64,000 bases of DNA from Candidatus Acidulodesulfobacterium ferriphilum (GTDB lineage Bacteria > SZUA-79 > Acidulodesulfobacterales > Acidulodesulfobacteraceae), in contig SGBD01000002.1 in the NCBI GenBank assembly GCA_004195035.1, forward strand, positions 62,001-126,000, given 5' to 3'. A program made the translations under genes and the position numbers. This document shows positions 8,929-17,808 of this stretch, piece by piece; the first letter of the stretch is position 1, and every line of letters begins with the position of its first letter. Under the pieces are notes generated by a model. It made no database searches. It had not been told where the DNA came from and saw only the letters and a program-made list of their open reading frames with translations.

Positions 8929-11196
8929 ATGAATTCATATGACCAACTTGTTATCGTTAATCCCTCCAGCGATTTTAGCTCGCTAAACCTCGTAATAGAA
9001 GCATTTAGAAATAATATCAATAACATTTCGGATGTCAATATAGATGATATACATGATGAAAAGTTTAAGCTTTTTAAAAAGGCTTATAATTTTTCAAAAC
9101 TGGTTCATCAGGGGCAAAAAAGGGAATCTGGAGAACCTTATCTGACGCATCCTATCGAGGTAGCAGCCATTGTGGCAGGCTTAAGGATGGATTGCGCCTC
9201 TATTGTCGCCGCCTTGCTTCACGATACGGTTGAAGATACCCTTGCAACCTTAGACGATATAAAAAATGAATTTGGGGAAGAGGTTGCTTTTATAGTCGAT
9301 GGACTGACAAAGTTAGGAAAGCTATCTTTTCAAAGTTCGGAAGAGCTTGAAGCGGAAAATATCAGAAAAATGATTGTGTCTATGGCCAAAGATATCAGAG
9401 TTATAATAATAAAATTGGCCGACAGGCTGCACAATTTAAGAACCCTTGATTTTTTGACAAAAGAAAAACAGATAAAGATAGCGCAAGAAACCCTCGATAT
9501 TTATGCCCCCCTTGCCAATAGATTAGGTATATTTTTTATAAAAAGCGAGCTTGAGGATTTATCGTTTAAATATTTAAACCCTGAAGCTTATAAGGATTTA
9601 TCCTTTAAAATAAATAAAAAGAAGGCGGAGAGAGAAAACTATATCGAAAGGGTTATCGGCATATTAAAAGAAAACTTAGAAAAACATAACCTAAAGGCTG
9701 AAATTTATGGAAGACCGAAGCATTTTTACAGTATTTATAGAAAGATGATAGAACAGCATGTCAGCTTCGAGGATATATACGATTTATTGGCTTTAAGAAT
9801 CATAGTGAATACCGAAACGGAATGTTATGAAACTCTGGGTTTAGTCCATTCTATCTGGAAACCTGTATCGGGCAGAATTAAAGATTATATTGCAATGCCG
9901 AAAGCAAATTTGTACCGTTCGCTTCACTCAACGGTAATCGGTCCCGAAGGAATGAGGGTCGAGATTCAAATAAGAACGAAACAGATGCATTTTATCGATG
10001 AATTTGGTATTGCGGCGCACTGGAAATATAAAGAGAATATGTCGTTTGAAAAGAGCGATTTAAATCAGTTCAACTGGCTAAGGCAGCTTGTCGAATATCA
10101 GAAAGAGCTCAAAGATCCCCGCGAATTTTTAGACAGCGTAAGGATAGACCTTTTTCAGGAAGAGGTTTATGTTTTTACCCCTAAAGGCAAAGTTATCGCT
10201 TTGCCAAAGGATTCTACCCCGATAGATTTTGCATATTACATTCACACCGAGATTGGCGATAAAGCAATGGGAGCCATAGTTAACGGCGTAATAGTTCCGT
10301 TAAGGCATAAATTATCTAATGGCGACATAGTGGAAATAATCACAAAAGAAGACCACCATCCTTCAAAGGATTGGCTGAAATATGCCAAATCTTCCAAGGC
10401 ATTGTCAAAAATAAGGAGCTATATAAGGCAGACCGAAAGGGATGAAAGCATTATAGCGGGGAAAGAAATTTTAGAAAGGGAATTTAAAAAGATTGGCGAT
10501 AGAAAGATAGATTTTAAAGAAATGGTAAATCTCGCTCTTCAAAAGCTGTCTATTAAGGATGAGGAAGACCTTTATGCAGGCGTAGGCTACGGCAAATATT
10601 TGCCCTCTTATATCTTTTTAACCGCGATACCAGATTTTAAAAAAACAGGCAGCCTGTCTTTAATAACCAAAACAACAGAAAATGTAATAAACAGGATCCT
10701 AAAAAAGATAAAACCGGGGGCAAGGAGCCACATTAGATCAAGAGGCGAGGCGGTTATTTCACCGTTTGGCGGCGATTTGCTATACAAGCTTGCAGGCTGC
10801 TGCCGTCCTATACCTGGAGACGATATTATCGGGTTTATTTCACGAGGAAGAGGCGTTATAGTCCACAAATCCGATTGCAAAAACATTATAGGCGTTGATG
10901 AAAACAGGCTTATTAAGGTCGGCTGGAAAGCCGCTTTAGAATCTTCCGCATCTGGTTTAGGTTTTTTCGAGACTAAAATAAAGATTATTACGGAAGACAA
11001 AAAAGGTATTTTAGCCAATATCGCCACATTAATATCCGAAAAGGGAGCAAATATTTCAAAAGCCCAGGTAAGAACCCTTAAAGACGGAAGGGCGGTTCAC
11101 TTATTCGACATCGAGGTAAAAGACAACGCGCAGGTAGATTTAATTATCAGCGGTATAAAAGGCGTTAAGGGCGTGATAAAAGTCAGCAGGGGGTAA
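8929..11196 (+). CDS. relA/spoT: Bifunctional (p)ppGpp synthetase/hydrolase
   Basis: A 755-residue long RSH protein. Domains in order: HD hydrolase (HDTVEDT, with H98 and D99 intact), synthetase around 240-360 containing GRIKDYIAMPKANLYRSLH (R316-I-K-D319, the RXKD form found in bifunctional enzymes rather than the EXDD form of RelA-only proteins), TGS around 400-465 (VYVFTPKGKVIALPKDSTPIDFAY), a CC region (GCCRPIPGD) and a C-terminal ACT domain (IITEDKKGILANIATLISEKGANISKA). Both activities look intact. It follows rpoZ by 36 nt and ends at a convergent boundary with the rhodanese gene. Confidence 0.93.
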   Translation: MNSYDQLVIVNPSSDFSSLNLVIEAFRNNINNISDVNIDDIHDEKFKLFKKAYNFSKLVHQGQKRESGEPYLTHPIEVAAIVAGLRMDCASIVAALLHDTVEDTLATLDDIKNEFGEEVAFIVDGLTKLGKLSFQSSEELEAENIRKMIVSMAKDIRVIIIKLADRLHNLRTLDFLTKEKQIKIAQETLDIYAPLANRLGIFFIKSELEDLSFKYLNPEAYKDLSFKINKKKAERENYIERVIGILKENLEKHNLKAEIYGRPKHFYSIYRKMIEQHVSFEDIYDLLALRIIVNTETECYETLGLVHSIWKPVSGRIKDYIAMPKANLYRSLHSTVIGPEGMRVEIQIRTKQMHFIDEFGIAAHWKYKENMSFEKSDLNQFNWLRQLVEYQKELKDPREFLDSVRIDLFQEEVYVFTPKGKVIALPKDSTPIDFAYYIHTEIGDKAMGAIVNGVIVPLRHKLSNGDIVEIITKEDHHPSKDWLKYAKSSKALSKIRSYIRQTERDESIIAGKEILEREFKKIGDRKIDFKEMVNLALQKLSIKDEEDLYAGVGYGKYLPSYIFLTAIPDFKKTGSLSLITKTTENVINRILKKIKPGARSHIRSRGEAVISPFGGDLLYKLAGCCRPIPGDDIIGFISRGRGVIVHKSDCKNIIGVDENRLIKVGWKAALESSASGLGFFETKIKIITEDKKGILANIATLISEKGANISKAQVRTLKDGRAVHLFDIEVKDNAQVDLIISGIKGVKGVIKVSRG

Positions 11197-11252
11197 TACT
11201 CTAAAGCTGCCGTAATCCAGTCCTTCGTTATTACAGATTTATAAGCGCGTAG

Positions 11253-11295
11253 ATGCCCTATTCCCCTTATCCGTACAAAAAGAAGAATAGGGCAT
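11253..11295. terminator. Stem-loop between relA/spoT and the convergent rhodanese gene
   Basis: ATGCCCTATTC at 11253-11263 pairs perfectly with GAATAGGGCAT at 11285-11295 around a 21-nt loop. It sits between two convergent genes and so could end transcription from both sides. There is no long T-run, so it may be a weak or protein-assisted terminator, or a transcript-end stabiliser. Confidence 0.5.
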
Positions 11296-11337
11296 TACCA
11301 GCGGGCGTTCCGTGTTTATTTAACTATGTTGACTATA

Positions 11338-11871
11338 TTAATGGACGAGCGGATAATTTTTGACATCTTTCTGATGAACAAGCGTATAGGTGTGTTTATT
11401 CCACGAAGACATGCCGAATCTTAGTATTTTAACATGATAGCCCATTGATAATAATATAGACGCCGCCATAGATTCCCACTGCCCGACATAGCAAATAGAT
11501 ATTATAGTATGATGTTTTGGAAGCATTTTTAAATATCTGGGAGTAAAAACCACCTGCAGGGGAATATTGTGCGCGCCGGGTATATGTCCCATTTTTATAA
11601 ACGCGACGGGTTCCCTGACATCCATAAGAAAATAATGTTTCGGGTTATGCTCGACTATATATTCTCTGTAAAGGGCTGCGGCAAGTATCTGCGGTACCCC
11701 GACCTTGCCCATGGCAGGGTTCATACCTTTTCCCGCAATGTTGATGCCAAGATGGTGCGGATTTAACGCATTATAAGCTTTTTTCGCCATTGCCCGATTA
11801 ATACTTCCTGCATAAGAAACACCCGCGGAAGACAGGATAAAAATAAGACATAAAAAAATAATTTTTCTCAT
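11338..11871 (-). CDS. Exported rhodanese-like domain protein
   Basis: A 177-residue protein with a signal peptide (MRKIIFLCLIFILSSAGVSYA, cleavage near residue 21) and a single rhodanese domain. The domain shows YFLMDVREPVAFIKMGHIPGAHNIP and an active-site loop beginning at C127 (ICYVGQWES), so the nucleophilic cysteine is present although the loop is not the classical CRxGxR. It probably handles sulfane sulfur or thiols in the periplasm. The AGGAGG-type site just upstream (about 11880 on this strand) supports the start. It is divergent from hemB across a 389-nt AT-rich gap. Confidence 0.85.
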   Translation of the reverse strand: MRKIIFLCLIFILSSAGVSYAGSINRAMAKKAYNALNPHHLGINIAGKGMNPAMGKVGVPQILAAALYREYIVEHNPKHYFLMDVREPVAFIKMGHIPGAHNIPLQVVFTPRYLKMLPKHHTIISICYVGQWESMAASILLSMGYHVKILRFGMSSWNKHTYTLVHQKDVKNYPLVH

Positions 11872-11937
11872 AAATACCTCCTACGAATTTAATTGTTATA
11901 ATCAGCTTTTAACAGCCGAAACGCACCCAAATACAAA

Positions 11938-11988
11938 TTATGTTAATATATAAATATATATGTATATAAATATATATTTATGTTAATA
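11938..11988. repeat. Nested AT-rich direct repeats upstream of hemB
   Basis: TTATGTTAATA occurs at 11938-11948 and again at 11978-11988. Between them the 15-mer TATATAAATATATAT occurs twice in tandem (11947-11961 and 11963-11977, 16-nt period). The unit is low in complexity but the 15-nt identity and flanking duplicated box make a designed or duplicated site likely. Possible role: operator for a regulator of hemB or the rhodanese gene. Confidence 0.6.
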
Positions 11989-12165
11989 ACAAATACTATT
12001 ATATAGTATAATAATAGTATAACGGATATCAAAAGTCAAATCCTATTAAGGCCAGTTTAGAAACTATTTTCGATATTCCAATATTAATTGTGTATTTTAA
12101 ATCGGGATTATGGTGTTTCATGATTTAATCTGCATGTTTAATATATCTCTTTTTCATAAGCGTTA

Positions 12166-12174
12166 TGATATAAT
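12166..12174 (+). promoter_or_regulatory. Extended -10 promoter for hemB
   Basis: TGATATAAT at 12166-12174 is a perfect extended -10 element (TGN followed by TATAAT). No good -35 box is found 17 nt upstream, which fits this promoter class. The expected start is near 12181, giving a leader of about 80 nt that ends in GGAGG before the ATG at 12261. Confidence 0.55.
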
Positions 12175-12260
12175 AAAAAAGCGCCGGAAAAATATATTAT
12201 TGGTTTGAATGTTTATTGCTTATTTTTATTTATACAAAATAATGCGGAGGATTATTAAAA

Positions 12261-13253
12261 ATGATTTCAGGTTATCCATTGATAAGACCTCGGAGACTAA
12301 GAACTTCTCCTAATTTATCAAGGTTGGCAAGAGAAGTGTCCCTTGAGCCGTCAAAATTTATTATGCCTTACTTTGTAACCCATGGAAAATCCATAAAAGA
12401 ACCGATAGGGACAATGCCCGACCAGTTTCGTTATTCGGTAGACGAACTTTTAAAAGAACTTAAAAATGTAATCAGTCTTAATATCGGCGGTATCCTTATT
12501 TTCGGTGTTCCTGAACGCAAAGATGAATTCGGCTCTGAAAGCTATTCGGACGACGGCATAGTTCAACAGGCATTAAAGAGCATAAAGGATATTTATCCCG
12601 GTCTAATTGTTATCACGGATGTTTGTTTATGCGACTATACCTCCCATGGGCATTGCGGAATCGTTGATGAAAACGGTTATGTAAAAAACGACGAAACCCT
12701 CGAATATTTGGCAAAGATTAGTGTTTCTTATGCAAAAGCAGGTTCAGATATAATAGCTCCGTCGGATATGATGGACGGAAGGGTAAAAAAGATACGGGAG
12801 GCTTTAGACGACGAAGGGCTTATAAATATCCCTATAATGTCTTATTCTTCAAAATATGCCTCATCCTTTTATGAACCCTTCAGGGATGCGGCAGACTGCT
12901 CTCCAAAATTCGGCAACAGAAAATCTTATCAGATGGATCCTTCTAATGCCGCGGAGGCTATTCTCGAGACGCGGCTAGATTTAGACGAGGGTGCGGATAT
13001 TATTATGGTTAAACCCGCTTTAAGCTATCTCGATGTTATATACAGGATAAAACAGGCATTCCAGAGACCCCTTGCCGCATATAATGTATCGGGCGAATAC
13101 TCCATGATAAAAGCGGCATCCAAACTCGGTTATTTAAAAGAAGACGACGCCGCTCTTGAAATGCTTACTTCTATTAAAAGAGCAGGGGCAGACATTATAA
13201 TAAGTTACTACTCTCTTTATATCGCAAAATTATTAAACGGTCATACCAGATAA
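12261..13253 (+). CDS. hemB: Delta-aminolevulinic acid dehydratase (porphobilinogen synthase)
   Basis: A 330-residue HemB that condenses two ALA molecules to porphobilinogen in tetrapyrrole synthesis. Schiff-base lysines are visible as K198 (SYSSKYASSFYEPFRDA) and K251 (IMVKPALSYLDVI). The metal site is the cysteine-rich zinc type: C122, C124 and C132 in DVCLCDYTSHGHCG, not the aspartate-rich magnesium form. Length and N-terminus (PLIRPRRLRTSPNLSRL) match the family. It stands alone with its own leader; other heme genes are not in the window. Confidence 0.96.
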   Translation: MISGYPLIRPRRLRTSPNLSRLAREVSLEPSKFIMPYFVTHGKSIKEPIGTMPDQFRYSVDELLKELKNVISLNIGGILIFGVPERKDEFGSESYSDDGIVQQALKSIKDIYPGLIVITDVCLCDYTSHGHCGIVDENGYVKNDETLEYLAKISVSYAKAGSDIIAPSDMMDGRVKKIREALDDEGLINIPIMSYSSKYASSFYEPFRDAADCSPKFGNRKSYQMDPSNAAEAILETRLDLDEGADIIMVKPALSYLDVIYRIKQAFQRPLAAYNVSGEYSMIKAASKLGYLKEDDAALEMLTSIKRAGADIIISYYSLYIAKLLNGHTR

Positions 13254-13344
13254 AATTTGGCATCCGTACATTATTATAGCAGATCTATTTTTTTTACCTT
13301 TTATCTTTACCCCCCAAAAAATATTATTATTTTATAAACGCTGT

Positions 13345-13373
13345 TTGATTTTTTTAATTTTATGGTATATAAT
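13345..13373 (+). promoter_or_regulatory. Sigma-70 promoter upstream of the small zinc-ribbon gene
   Basis: TTGATT at 13345-13350 and TATAAT at 13368-13373 are 17 nt apart. The predicted transcript start near 13380 leaves an untranslated leader of about 130 nt before the ATG at 13509, longer than most in this window. The leader is very AT-rich and I see no strong hairpin in it. Confidence 0.55.
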
Positions 13374-13508
13374 TTTATTAAATAGCGTATCTATAAACTA
13401 TAATCTTACATGGTTGATAATTTATTTATCTATATAGAGTTATATTTGCATATATAAATATAACATCGTTATAAAATTTATAAAACTAAAATAAAGGGGG
13501 GATTGACA

Positions 13509-13769
13509 ATGGAAGGAAGTTTCGAAAGAGCAGGCAGGGATGAATTCGTAAGCCGTCTTATTCATGACAACGCCTATAGGGATTTAAAGCATGAGCTTAT
13601 TTTGGATTTGTTGAACGATAAGGTTTTGCGTGAAAAGTTGGTAAAAACGCTTATAAATTATCTTGTTATATGCAACAAATGCGGCGAAATCCAGCTAAAA
13701 GAAAAAACAAAGGTGGCCGAACACGACAATAAGCATTATTGTTTTTCATGCTATTACGGAAAGTCTTAA
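13509..13769 (+). CDS. Small protein with C-terminal zinc-ribbon cysteines
   Basis: An 86-residue protein I do not recognise as a named family. The first 55 residues are charged and probably helical (DNAYRDLKHELILDLLNDKVLREKLVKTL); the C-terminal third has two CxxC pairs (CNKCGEIQ and CFSC) 23 residues apart, a likely zinc ribbon. The start is the ATG at 13509, placed 7 nt after an exceptionally strong AAGGGGGG; a TTG at 13503 overlaps that site and is unlikely. It has its own promoter and long leader, and is followed by an independent promoter, so it is monocistronic. A regulatory role is a guess. Confidence 0.7.
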   Translation: MEGSFERAGRDEFVSRLIHDNAYRDLKHELILDLLNDKVLREKLVKTLINYLVICNKCGEIQLKEKTKVAEHDNKHYCFSCYYGKS

Positions 13770-13858
13770 TACATCGGCCATCCAGCTTTTAATTTTAAAA
13801 TTACGGGAATATGCGGAAGTTCTGCGTTTTTAACCAAATTTAAACCAAATTCGGCCAA

Positions 13859-13887
13859 TTGACAAAAGGCATCCTATTAGCTATAAT
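13859..13887 (+). promoter_or_regulatory. Consensus sigma-70 promoter for the aldehyde dehydrogenase gene
   Basis: TTGACA at 13859-13864 and TATAAT at 13882-13887 with a 17-nt spacer match the sigma-70 consensus at all twelve positions. This is the best such promoter found in the window. It predicts a start near 13894 and a leader of about 65 nt, so the gene downstream may be strongly and constitutively expressed. Confidence 0.8.
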
Positions 13888-13958
13888 AATACCGACACAT
13901 TGACGGATTGTTTTAGATTTTTAAATAAATAAATCCAATAATTAATTATATATTACAT

Positions 13959-15383
13959 ATGGGCCGCGCCAAAAATTACCCCTTATTTATAAATGGAGAG
14001 TGGATAGGAAAACAAGAGACCTACGAAGTGAGAAATCCCTTTAACAATGACATCGTGGGCTTATTAAGCAAGCCGGATAAAACCGATATTGAATCCGCCG
14101 TTTCTTCTGCCGAAAAGGGTTTTTTAAAAATGAAAAATCTTCATGCCTATGAAAGGTATGAAATTTTAGAAAAGACCGGAAAAATTTTAGAAAGAGAATC
14201 AAAAGAAATAGCCCGTTTTATCTCTCTTGAAGTCGGCAAGGCCTTGAAATATTCTTTAATCGAAACGCAAAGGGTGGTTAATTTATTTAAATTTGCCGCC
14301 GAGGAAGCAAAAAGGATACACGGCGAAACCGTTCCGATGGACATTGTTAAGGGGTTTGAGAATAAAATCGCTTTTTATGTGAGAATTCCGATAGGTATTA
14401 TTGCCGCCATCACCCCTTTTAATTTTCCCGTAAACCTTCCCGCGCACAAGATTGCTCCGGCAATAGCCGCGGGCAATAGCATAATTTTTAAACCATCCAT
14501 AAACGGTTCTATCGCCGCTCATTATCTTGTCAGCGCTTTAATCGAAGCAGGTTTGCCAAAAGAGGCCGTAAACCTTTTATATGGCGATAAGGATACGGGG
14601 GAAGCAGTTGTCTCAAATGAAAAGATACGAATGATCAGTTTTACCGGAAGTCCCAAAGCGGCGAAAGAGATAATGTCAAAGGGCGGGCTTAAAAAATATA
14701 CTATGGAACTTGGCAGTAATTCCGCGCTCATTATCGATAAATCGGCAAATATTATTGAAGCGGCAAGAAAGGCAGTAATAGGGTCGTTTTATAATTCCGG
14801 GCAGGTCTGTATTTCACTTCAAAGAATATATGTTCATAAAAATATCGAAAAAGAGTTTATAGAGCATTTTATTAAGGAAACTAAAAAATTAAAAATAGGC
14901 GATCCTGCAGATGAAAATACCGATATAGGCCCGATTATTAATTCCGAGGCAAAACAGAGAATAGTTCAATGGGTTGACGAGGCGGTTAAAGAAGGGGCGA
15001 GGGTTGAACTTGGGGGCGATTTTAACGGAAACATTATGAATCCAACCATATTTTCTAATGTTAACCCTAAAATGAAAATATCCTGCCTCGAAGTATTTGC
15101 TCCAATCGTTTCGGTCGTCAGCTTTAACGAAATTACCGAGGCGGTTCATTTTGTAAATGATTCCATATATGGTCTTCAGGCAGGCGTCTATACAAATGAC
15201 ATTAAAAACGCCCTGTATTGCATTAAACACATAGATGTAGGCGGAATTTTGATAAACGACATTCCGACAACAAGGGCAGATCATCAGCCCTATGGCGGAG
15301 TTAAAGAATCCGGACTCGGCAGGGAAGGCATAAAATATGCACTGGAAGAAATGACAGACCTTAAATTTATCAGCTTTAGTTGA
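13959..15383 (+). CDS. NAD(P)-dependent aldehyde dehydrogenase
   Basis: A 474-residue ALDH-superfamily enzyme that oxidises an aldehyde to its acid. Family landmarks: PFNFPVNLPAHKIAPAIAAGNSIIFKPS (cofactor binding), ELGSNSALIID with the general base E250, NSGQVCIS with the nucleophile C284, and PYGGVKESGLGREG near the C-terminus. The overall pattern resembles the lactaldehyde, glyceraldehyde-3-phosphate (non-phosphorylating) and succinate-semialdehyde group, but the substrate is not determinable. It is driven by a consensus promoter and ends 14 nt from a convergent gene. Confidence 0.9.
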   Translation: MGRAKNYPLFINGEWIGKQETYEVRNPFNNDIVGLLSKPDKTDIESAVSSAEKGFLKMKNLHAYERYEILEKTGKILERESKEIARFISLEVGKALKYSLIETQRVVNLFKFAAEEAKRIHGETVPMDIVKGFENKIAFYVRIPIGIIAAITPFNFPVNLPAHKIAPAIAAGNSIIFKPSINGSIAAHYLVSALIEAGLPKEAVNLLYGDKDTGEAVVSNEKIRMISFTGSPKAAKEIMSKGGLKKYTMELGSNSALIIDKSANIIEAARKAVIGSFYNSGQVCISLQRIYVHKNIEKEFIEHFIKETKKLKIGDPADENTDIGPIINSEAKQRIVQWVDEAVKEGARVELGGDFNGNIMNPTIFSNVNPKMKISCLEVFAPIVSVVSFNEITEAVHFVNDSIYGLQAGVYTNDIKNALYCIKHIDVGGILINDIPTTRADHQPYGGVKESGLGREGIKYALEEMTDLKFISFS

Positions 15384-15397
15384 TTTTAATTTTATTA

Positions 15398-16399
15398 TTA
15401 CGGTGCGTCTTTATTTTCATTTGTATTTAAATCAAAAGCTTTTTTAAAAAATATTTCCGCTTCGTTTGATTTCCCCGAATTTTTTAAGCATCTTGCGTAT
15501 TCGTAAAAATACCTCGGGTTATTCGGATTGTATGCCGTTGCTTTCTTTAAATATTTCAAGGCGCTGTTATAGTAAAGCATTAATTCGTTATAAATTTTTT
15601 CGTTATAAATGGAATTATATATGCTCCTATCCCCGTCAATACTTTCAAAACCCTTTACTTCCGAGAGCTTTTCCTCATTGTTAATATAAAATAAATCTAT
15701 TAATTCATCTAAAATAAACAGTCCTGTCATAAAAAATATTTCATCCTTCGAATAGTATCCTTCGGTTCTTTCTTTCCATAATTTAAGTATTTGAAAGAAT
15801 CTTTCATATAATTCGTTGAACGAATTAATATCAAATCCGCCTGATACATTTTCCTTTTTCTTTCTCCTGAATTCTTCGAAAGGGTCTTCCTCCCCCATTT
15901 GCAAATGTGCATCCCTTAAATAGCTTTCCATTTCCTCGTTATATGCCAAAAACGGAATCTCCCTGCTAAAAATCATTAAGTTATAGAAAAATGTTAATTT
16001 GCCGAATTCTTTATTTTCAAATAAAAATTTACATAAATCATAAAGATATGGGGTAAAATAATCTCTGTCCTTCACTCTGGGAGACATTTTCCACATTTCC
16101 GCATATACGGCTATAAGCTCATCAGTGTATTTTTTGTTATATTTTGCGAGATTTTTAAAAGCCCCGATAAGTATTTCATAATAATTGCATATTATTTTAT
16201 CGAACAATATCCTTTTTCCGTTTTCATCCAATTCCTTATCGTTTTTATTATATTCGCTGTCTATGTCGTACGATTGCCTGAATGCATCGATATACTCTTT
16301 TAATAAATCATATTTTTTTGCTTCATTTGAGGCGGTTTCTATTTCCGCCGGACTTGCGTCTTGCCGGACTTGCGTTTCGTTTTCGTTAGTATTTTTCAT
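15398..16399 (-). CDS. Uncharacterised protein with C-terminal TPR-like repeats
   Basis: A 333-residue soluble protein, acidic and rich in aromatic residues, with no signal peptide or catalytic motif that I recognise. Its last 60 residues (LKKATAYNPNNPRYFYEYARCLKNSGKSNEAEIFFKKAFDLN) form one or two TPR units. The middle is predicted helical. It lies 36 nt downstream of the HNH-like gene on the same strand and converges with the aldehyde dehydrogenase gene. The two minus-strand genes may form a unit; a scaffold function for the TPR part is general family knowledge. Confidence 0.6.
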   Translation of the reverse strand: MKNTNENETQVRQDASPAEIETASNEAKKYDLLKEYIDAFRQSYDIDSEYNKNDKELDENGKRILFDKIICNYYEILIGAFKNLAKYNKKYTDELIAVYAEMWKMSPRVKDRDYFTPYLYDLCKFLFENKEFGKLTFFYNLMIFSREIPFLAYNEEMESYLRDAHLQMGEEDPFEEFRRKKKENVSGGFDINSFNELYERFFQILKLWKERTEGYYSKDEIFFMTGLFILDELIDLFYINNEEKLSEVKGFESIDGDRSIYNSIYNEKIYNELMLYYNSALKYLKKATAYNPNNPRYFYEYARCLKNSGKSNEAEIFFKKAFDLNTNENKDAP

Positions 16400-16435
16400 A
16401 TTTTCATATCTTCCATATAAATTAAATTTTGAATT

Positions 16436-17710
16436 TTATAGGCTTGTTGCCAATTCTTGAATAAAGTTATTTAATGCCGCTTTAACGATATTTTTGTCCT
16501 CCTCGTTATCTATTGCCGCCTTTGCCGAAATTAATCGGAACTCTTCGCCGGTTTTTTGATCCATAAACAGCATCTTAATCTTGTCGGGTTTGTCTATTAA
16601 CATATTAAGCCTTAAAGCGGAGTTAGATTCCACCTCTAACTTTAAACTGTTTAAAAATATTTTATCGCTCAAATTTAATCCTCCTGTCTCGCTTACAATA
16701 TTTTTGGCGTTTTTTTCTTCCATATTTACGGTATTATCTTTTGCGTTTGTGATTTTTGAATTATATAATTCCCTGTACACGGAACTATTTTTATCTAAAA
16801 GAAGTTTATAAGAATCGACAAGTTTATGGGTGCCTTCGCTTAACGCGATGTAATTTTTTACATTCTCTTTTCCCCCGTCCTGAAGTTGTGTAATATGATG
16901 CACTTGAATTTTATCTAAGTTTTTACCTTCTATATTCATATGCAATATATCCCTTGTTTTTACATAATCCTTAATTTTTTGCCAGTTATGAATAGATTCC
17001 ATTTCAATGGCATTTTTCCCGTCGATATCAACCCTGACATTTTTAAACCCGTCGGTTGTCTTTTTGTAATCACGCAATATTCCAAGGGACGGTTTTTGAT
17101 TATCGGGGTTGCCCTTACCTGTTTGCAACCCATTATTAAAATTATATACGGAAGGCATTTCAGTGATAGAGTATTCCACTTTTTTATAATTATCCGGATG
17201 TTTAATTATAATAATTCCGGGAGAAATATTATCAGGATCGATATTTATATTATTTTGTTTTAATGAAAAATAATTTTTTAAAGTTAAATCGGATAATTTA
17301 AATTCATTATTAAAATTATTATCCGCCCCAAAATTGTTTGCCTTTCTCGCAAGATTAATTTCCATAAATTTATCTTTAGACATTATCATGTTTTTAATTG
17401 TGGTATTTCTTCCATATACCGTCATCGATTGGAACGACGCCCCTTGAACTTCTACGAAATTATTTCTAAGAAATATATTGTTATAATTATTTCTGACATT
17501 TTTATCGATAAAGCCATAAGTATTGCACAAAAAATCCTCGTCGTTTTTAATTATAAAACCGGAATTTAAAAGCGATTTGACCTCCCGTCCGCCGTTCTCG
17601 ATATCCTTAAATTTGTTCTTGTTTTCTAAAGAATGGGATAAACCGTCTTTACTTTCGTTTTTGATTTTACCGCCCAGAAATTTATTGTCTTCCCCGATAT
17701 TAAGTTCCAT
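16436..17710 (-). CDS. Large uncharacterised protein with a degenerate HNH-type domain
   Basis: A 424-residue protein. The start is the ATG at 17710, preceded by AAGGAG at 17721-17726; an ATG at 17731 lies upstream of that site and is less likely. Residues around 245-300 read W..IKDYVKTRD, then VHHITQLQDGGKENVKNYIAL, then H295: H271, H272, the GG at 279-280, N283/N286 and H295 match an HNH endonuclease core, but the CxxC zinc cysteines usual after RD are absent. The 240-residue N-terminal and 125-residue C-terminal parts are polar, Asn/Lys-rich and unrecognised. It may be an active nuclease or a binding derivative. No immunity gene or toxin partner is evident. Confidence 0.6.
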   Translation of the reverse strand: MELNIGEDNKFLGGKIKNESKDGLSHSLENKNKFKDIENGGREVKSLLNSGFIIKNDEDFLCNTYGFIDKNVRNNYNNIFLRNNFVEVQGASFQSMTVYGRNTTIKNMIMSKDKFMEINLARKANNFGADNNFNNEFKLSDLTLKNYFSLKQNNINIDPDNISPGIIIIKHPDNYKKVEYSITEMPSVYNFNNGLQTGKGNPDNQKPSLGILRDYKKTTDGFKNVRVDIDGKNAIEMESIHNWQKIKDYVKTRDILHMNIEGKNLDKIQVHHITQLQDGGKENVKNYIALSEGTHKLVDSYKLLLDKNSSVYRELYNSKITNAKDNTVNMEEKNAKNIVSETGGLNLSDKIFLNSLKLEVESNSALRLNMLIDKPDKIKMLFMDQKTGEEFRLISAKAAIDNEEDKNIVKAALNNFIQELATSL

Positions 17711-17808
17711 TACGACATTGCTCCTTATCATTTTTCGAACAATATTACGATAAATATTTACGATAAAATTAATATATCATTATAATGTTTCAATATTATG
17801 ACAGTTTT

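Larger units (their letters stand above)
11872..12260. other. 389-nt AT-rich divergent intergenic region (rhodanese / hemB)
   Basis: No coding potential was found on either strand. The left half holds paired AT-rich direct repeats (described separately at 11938-11988) and a palindromic stretch around 11993-12020 built from ACTATTATATAGT and TATAATAATAGTATA. The right half contains an extended -10 promoter for hemB (12166-12174) and GGAGG in the leader at about 12246. The region is long for such a tightly packed genome, which suggests regulation of one or both flanking genes. Confidence 0.6.

Noticed and set aside
14889-15284. Antisense open frames within the aldehyde dehydrogenase and elsewhere
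   Set aside because: They follow the reading phase of real genes, have no ribosome sites and their translations show no domain patterns.
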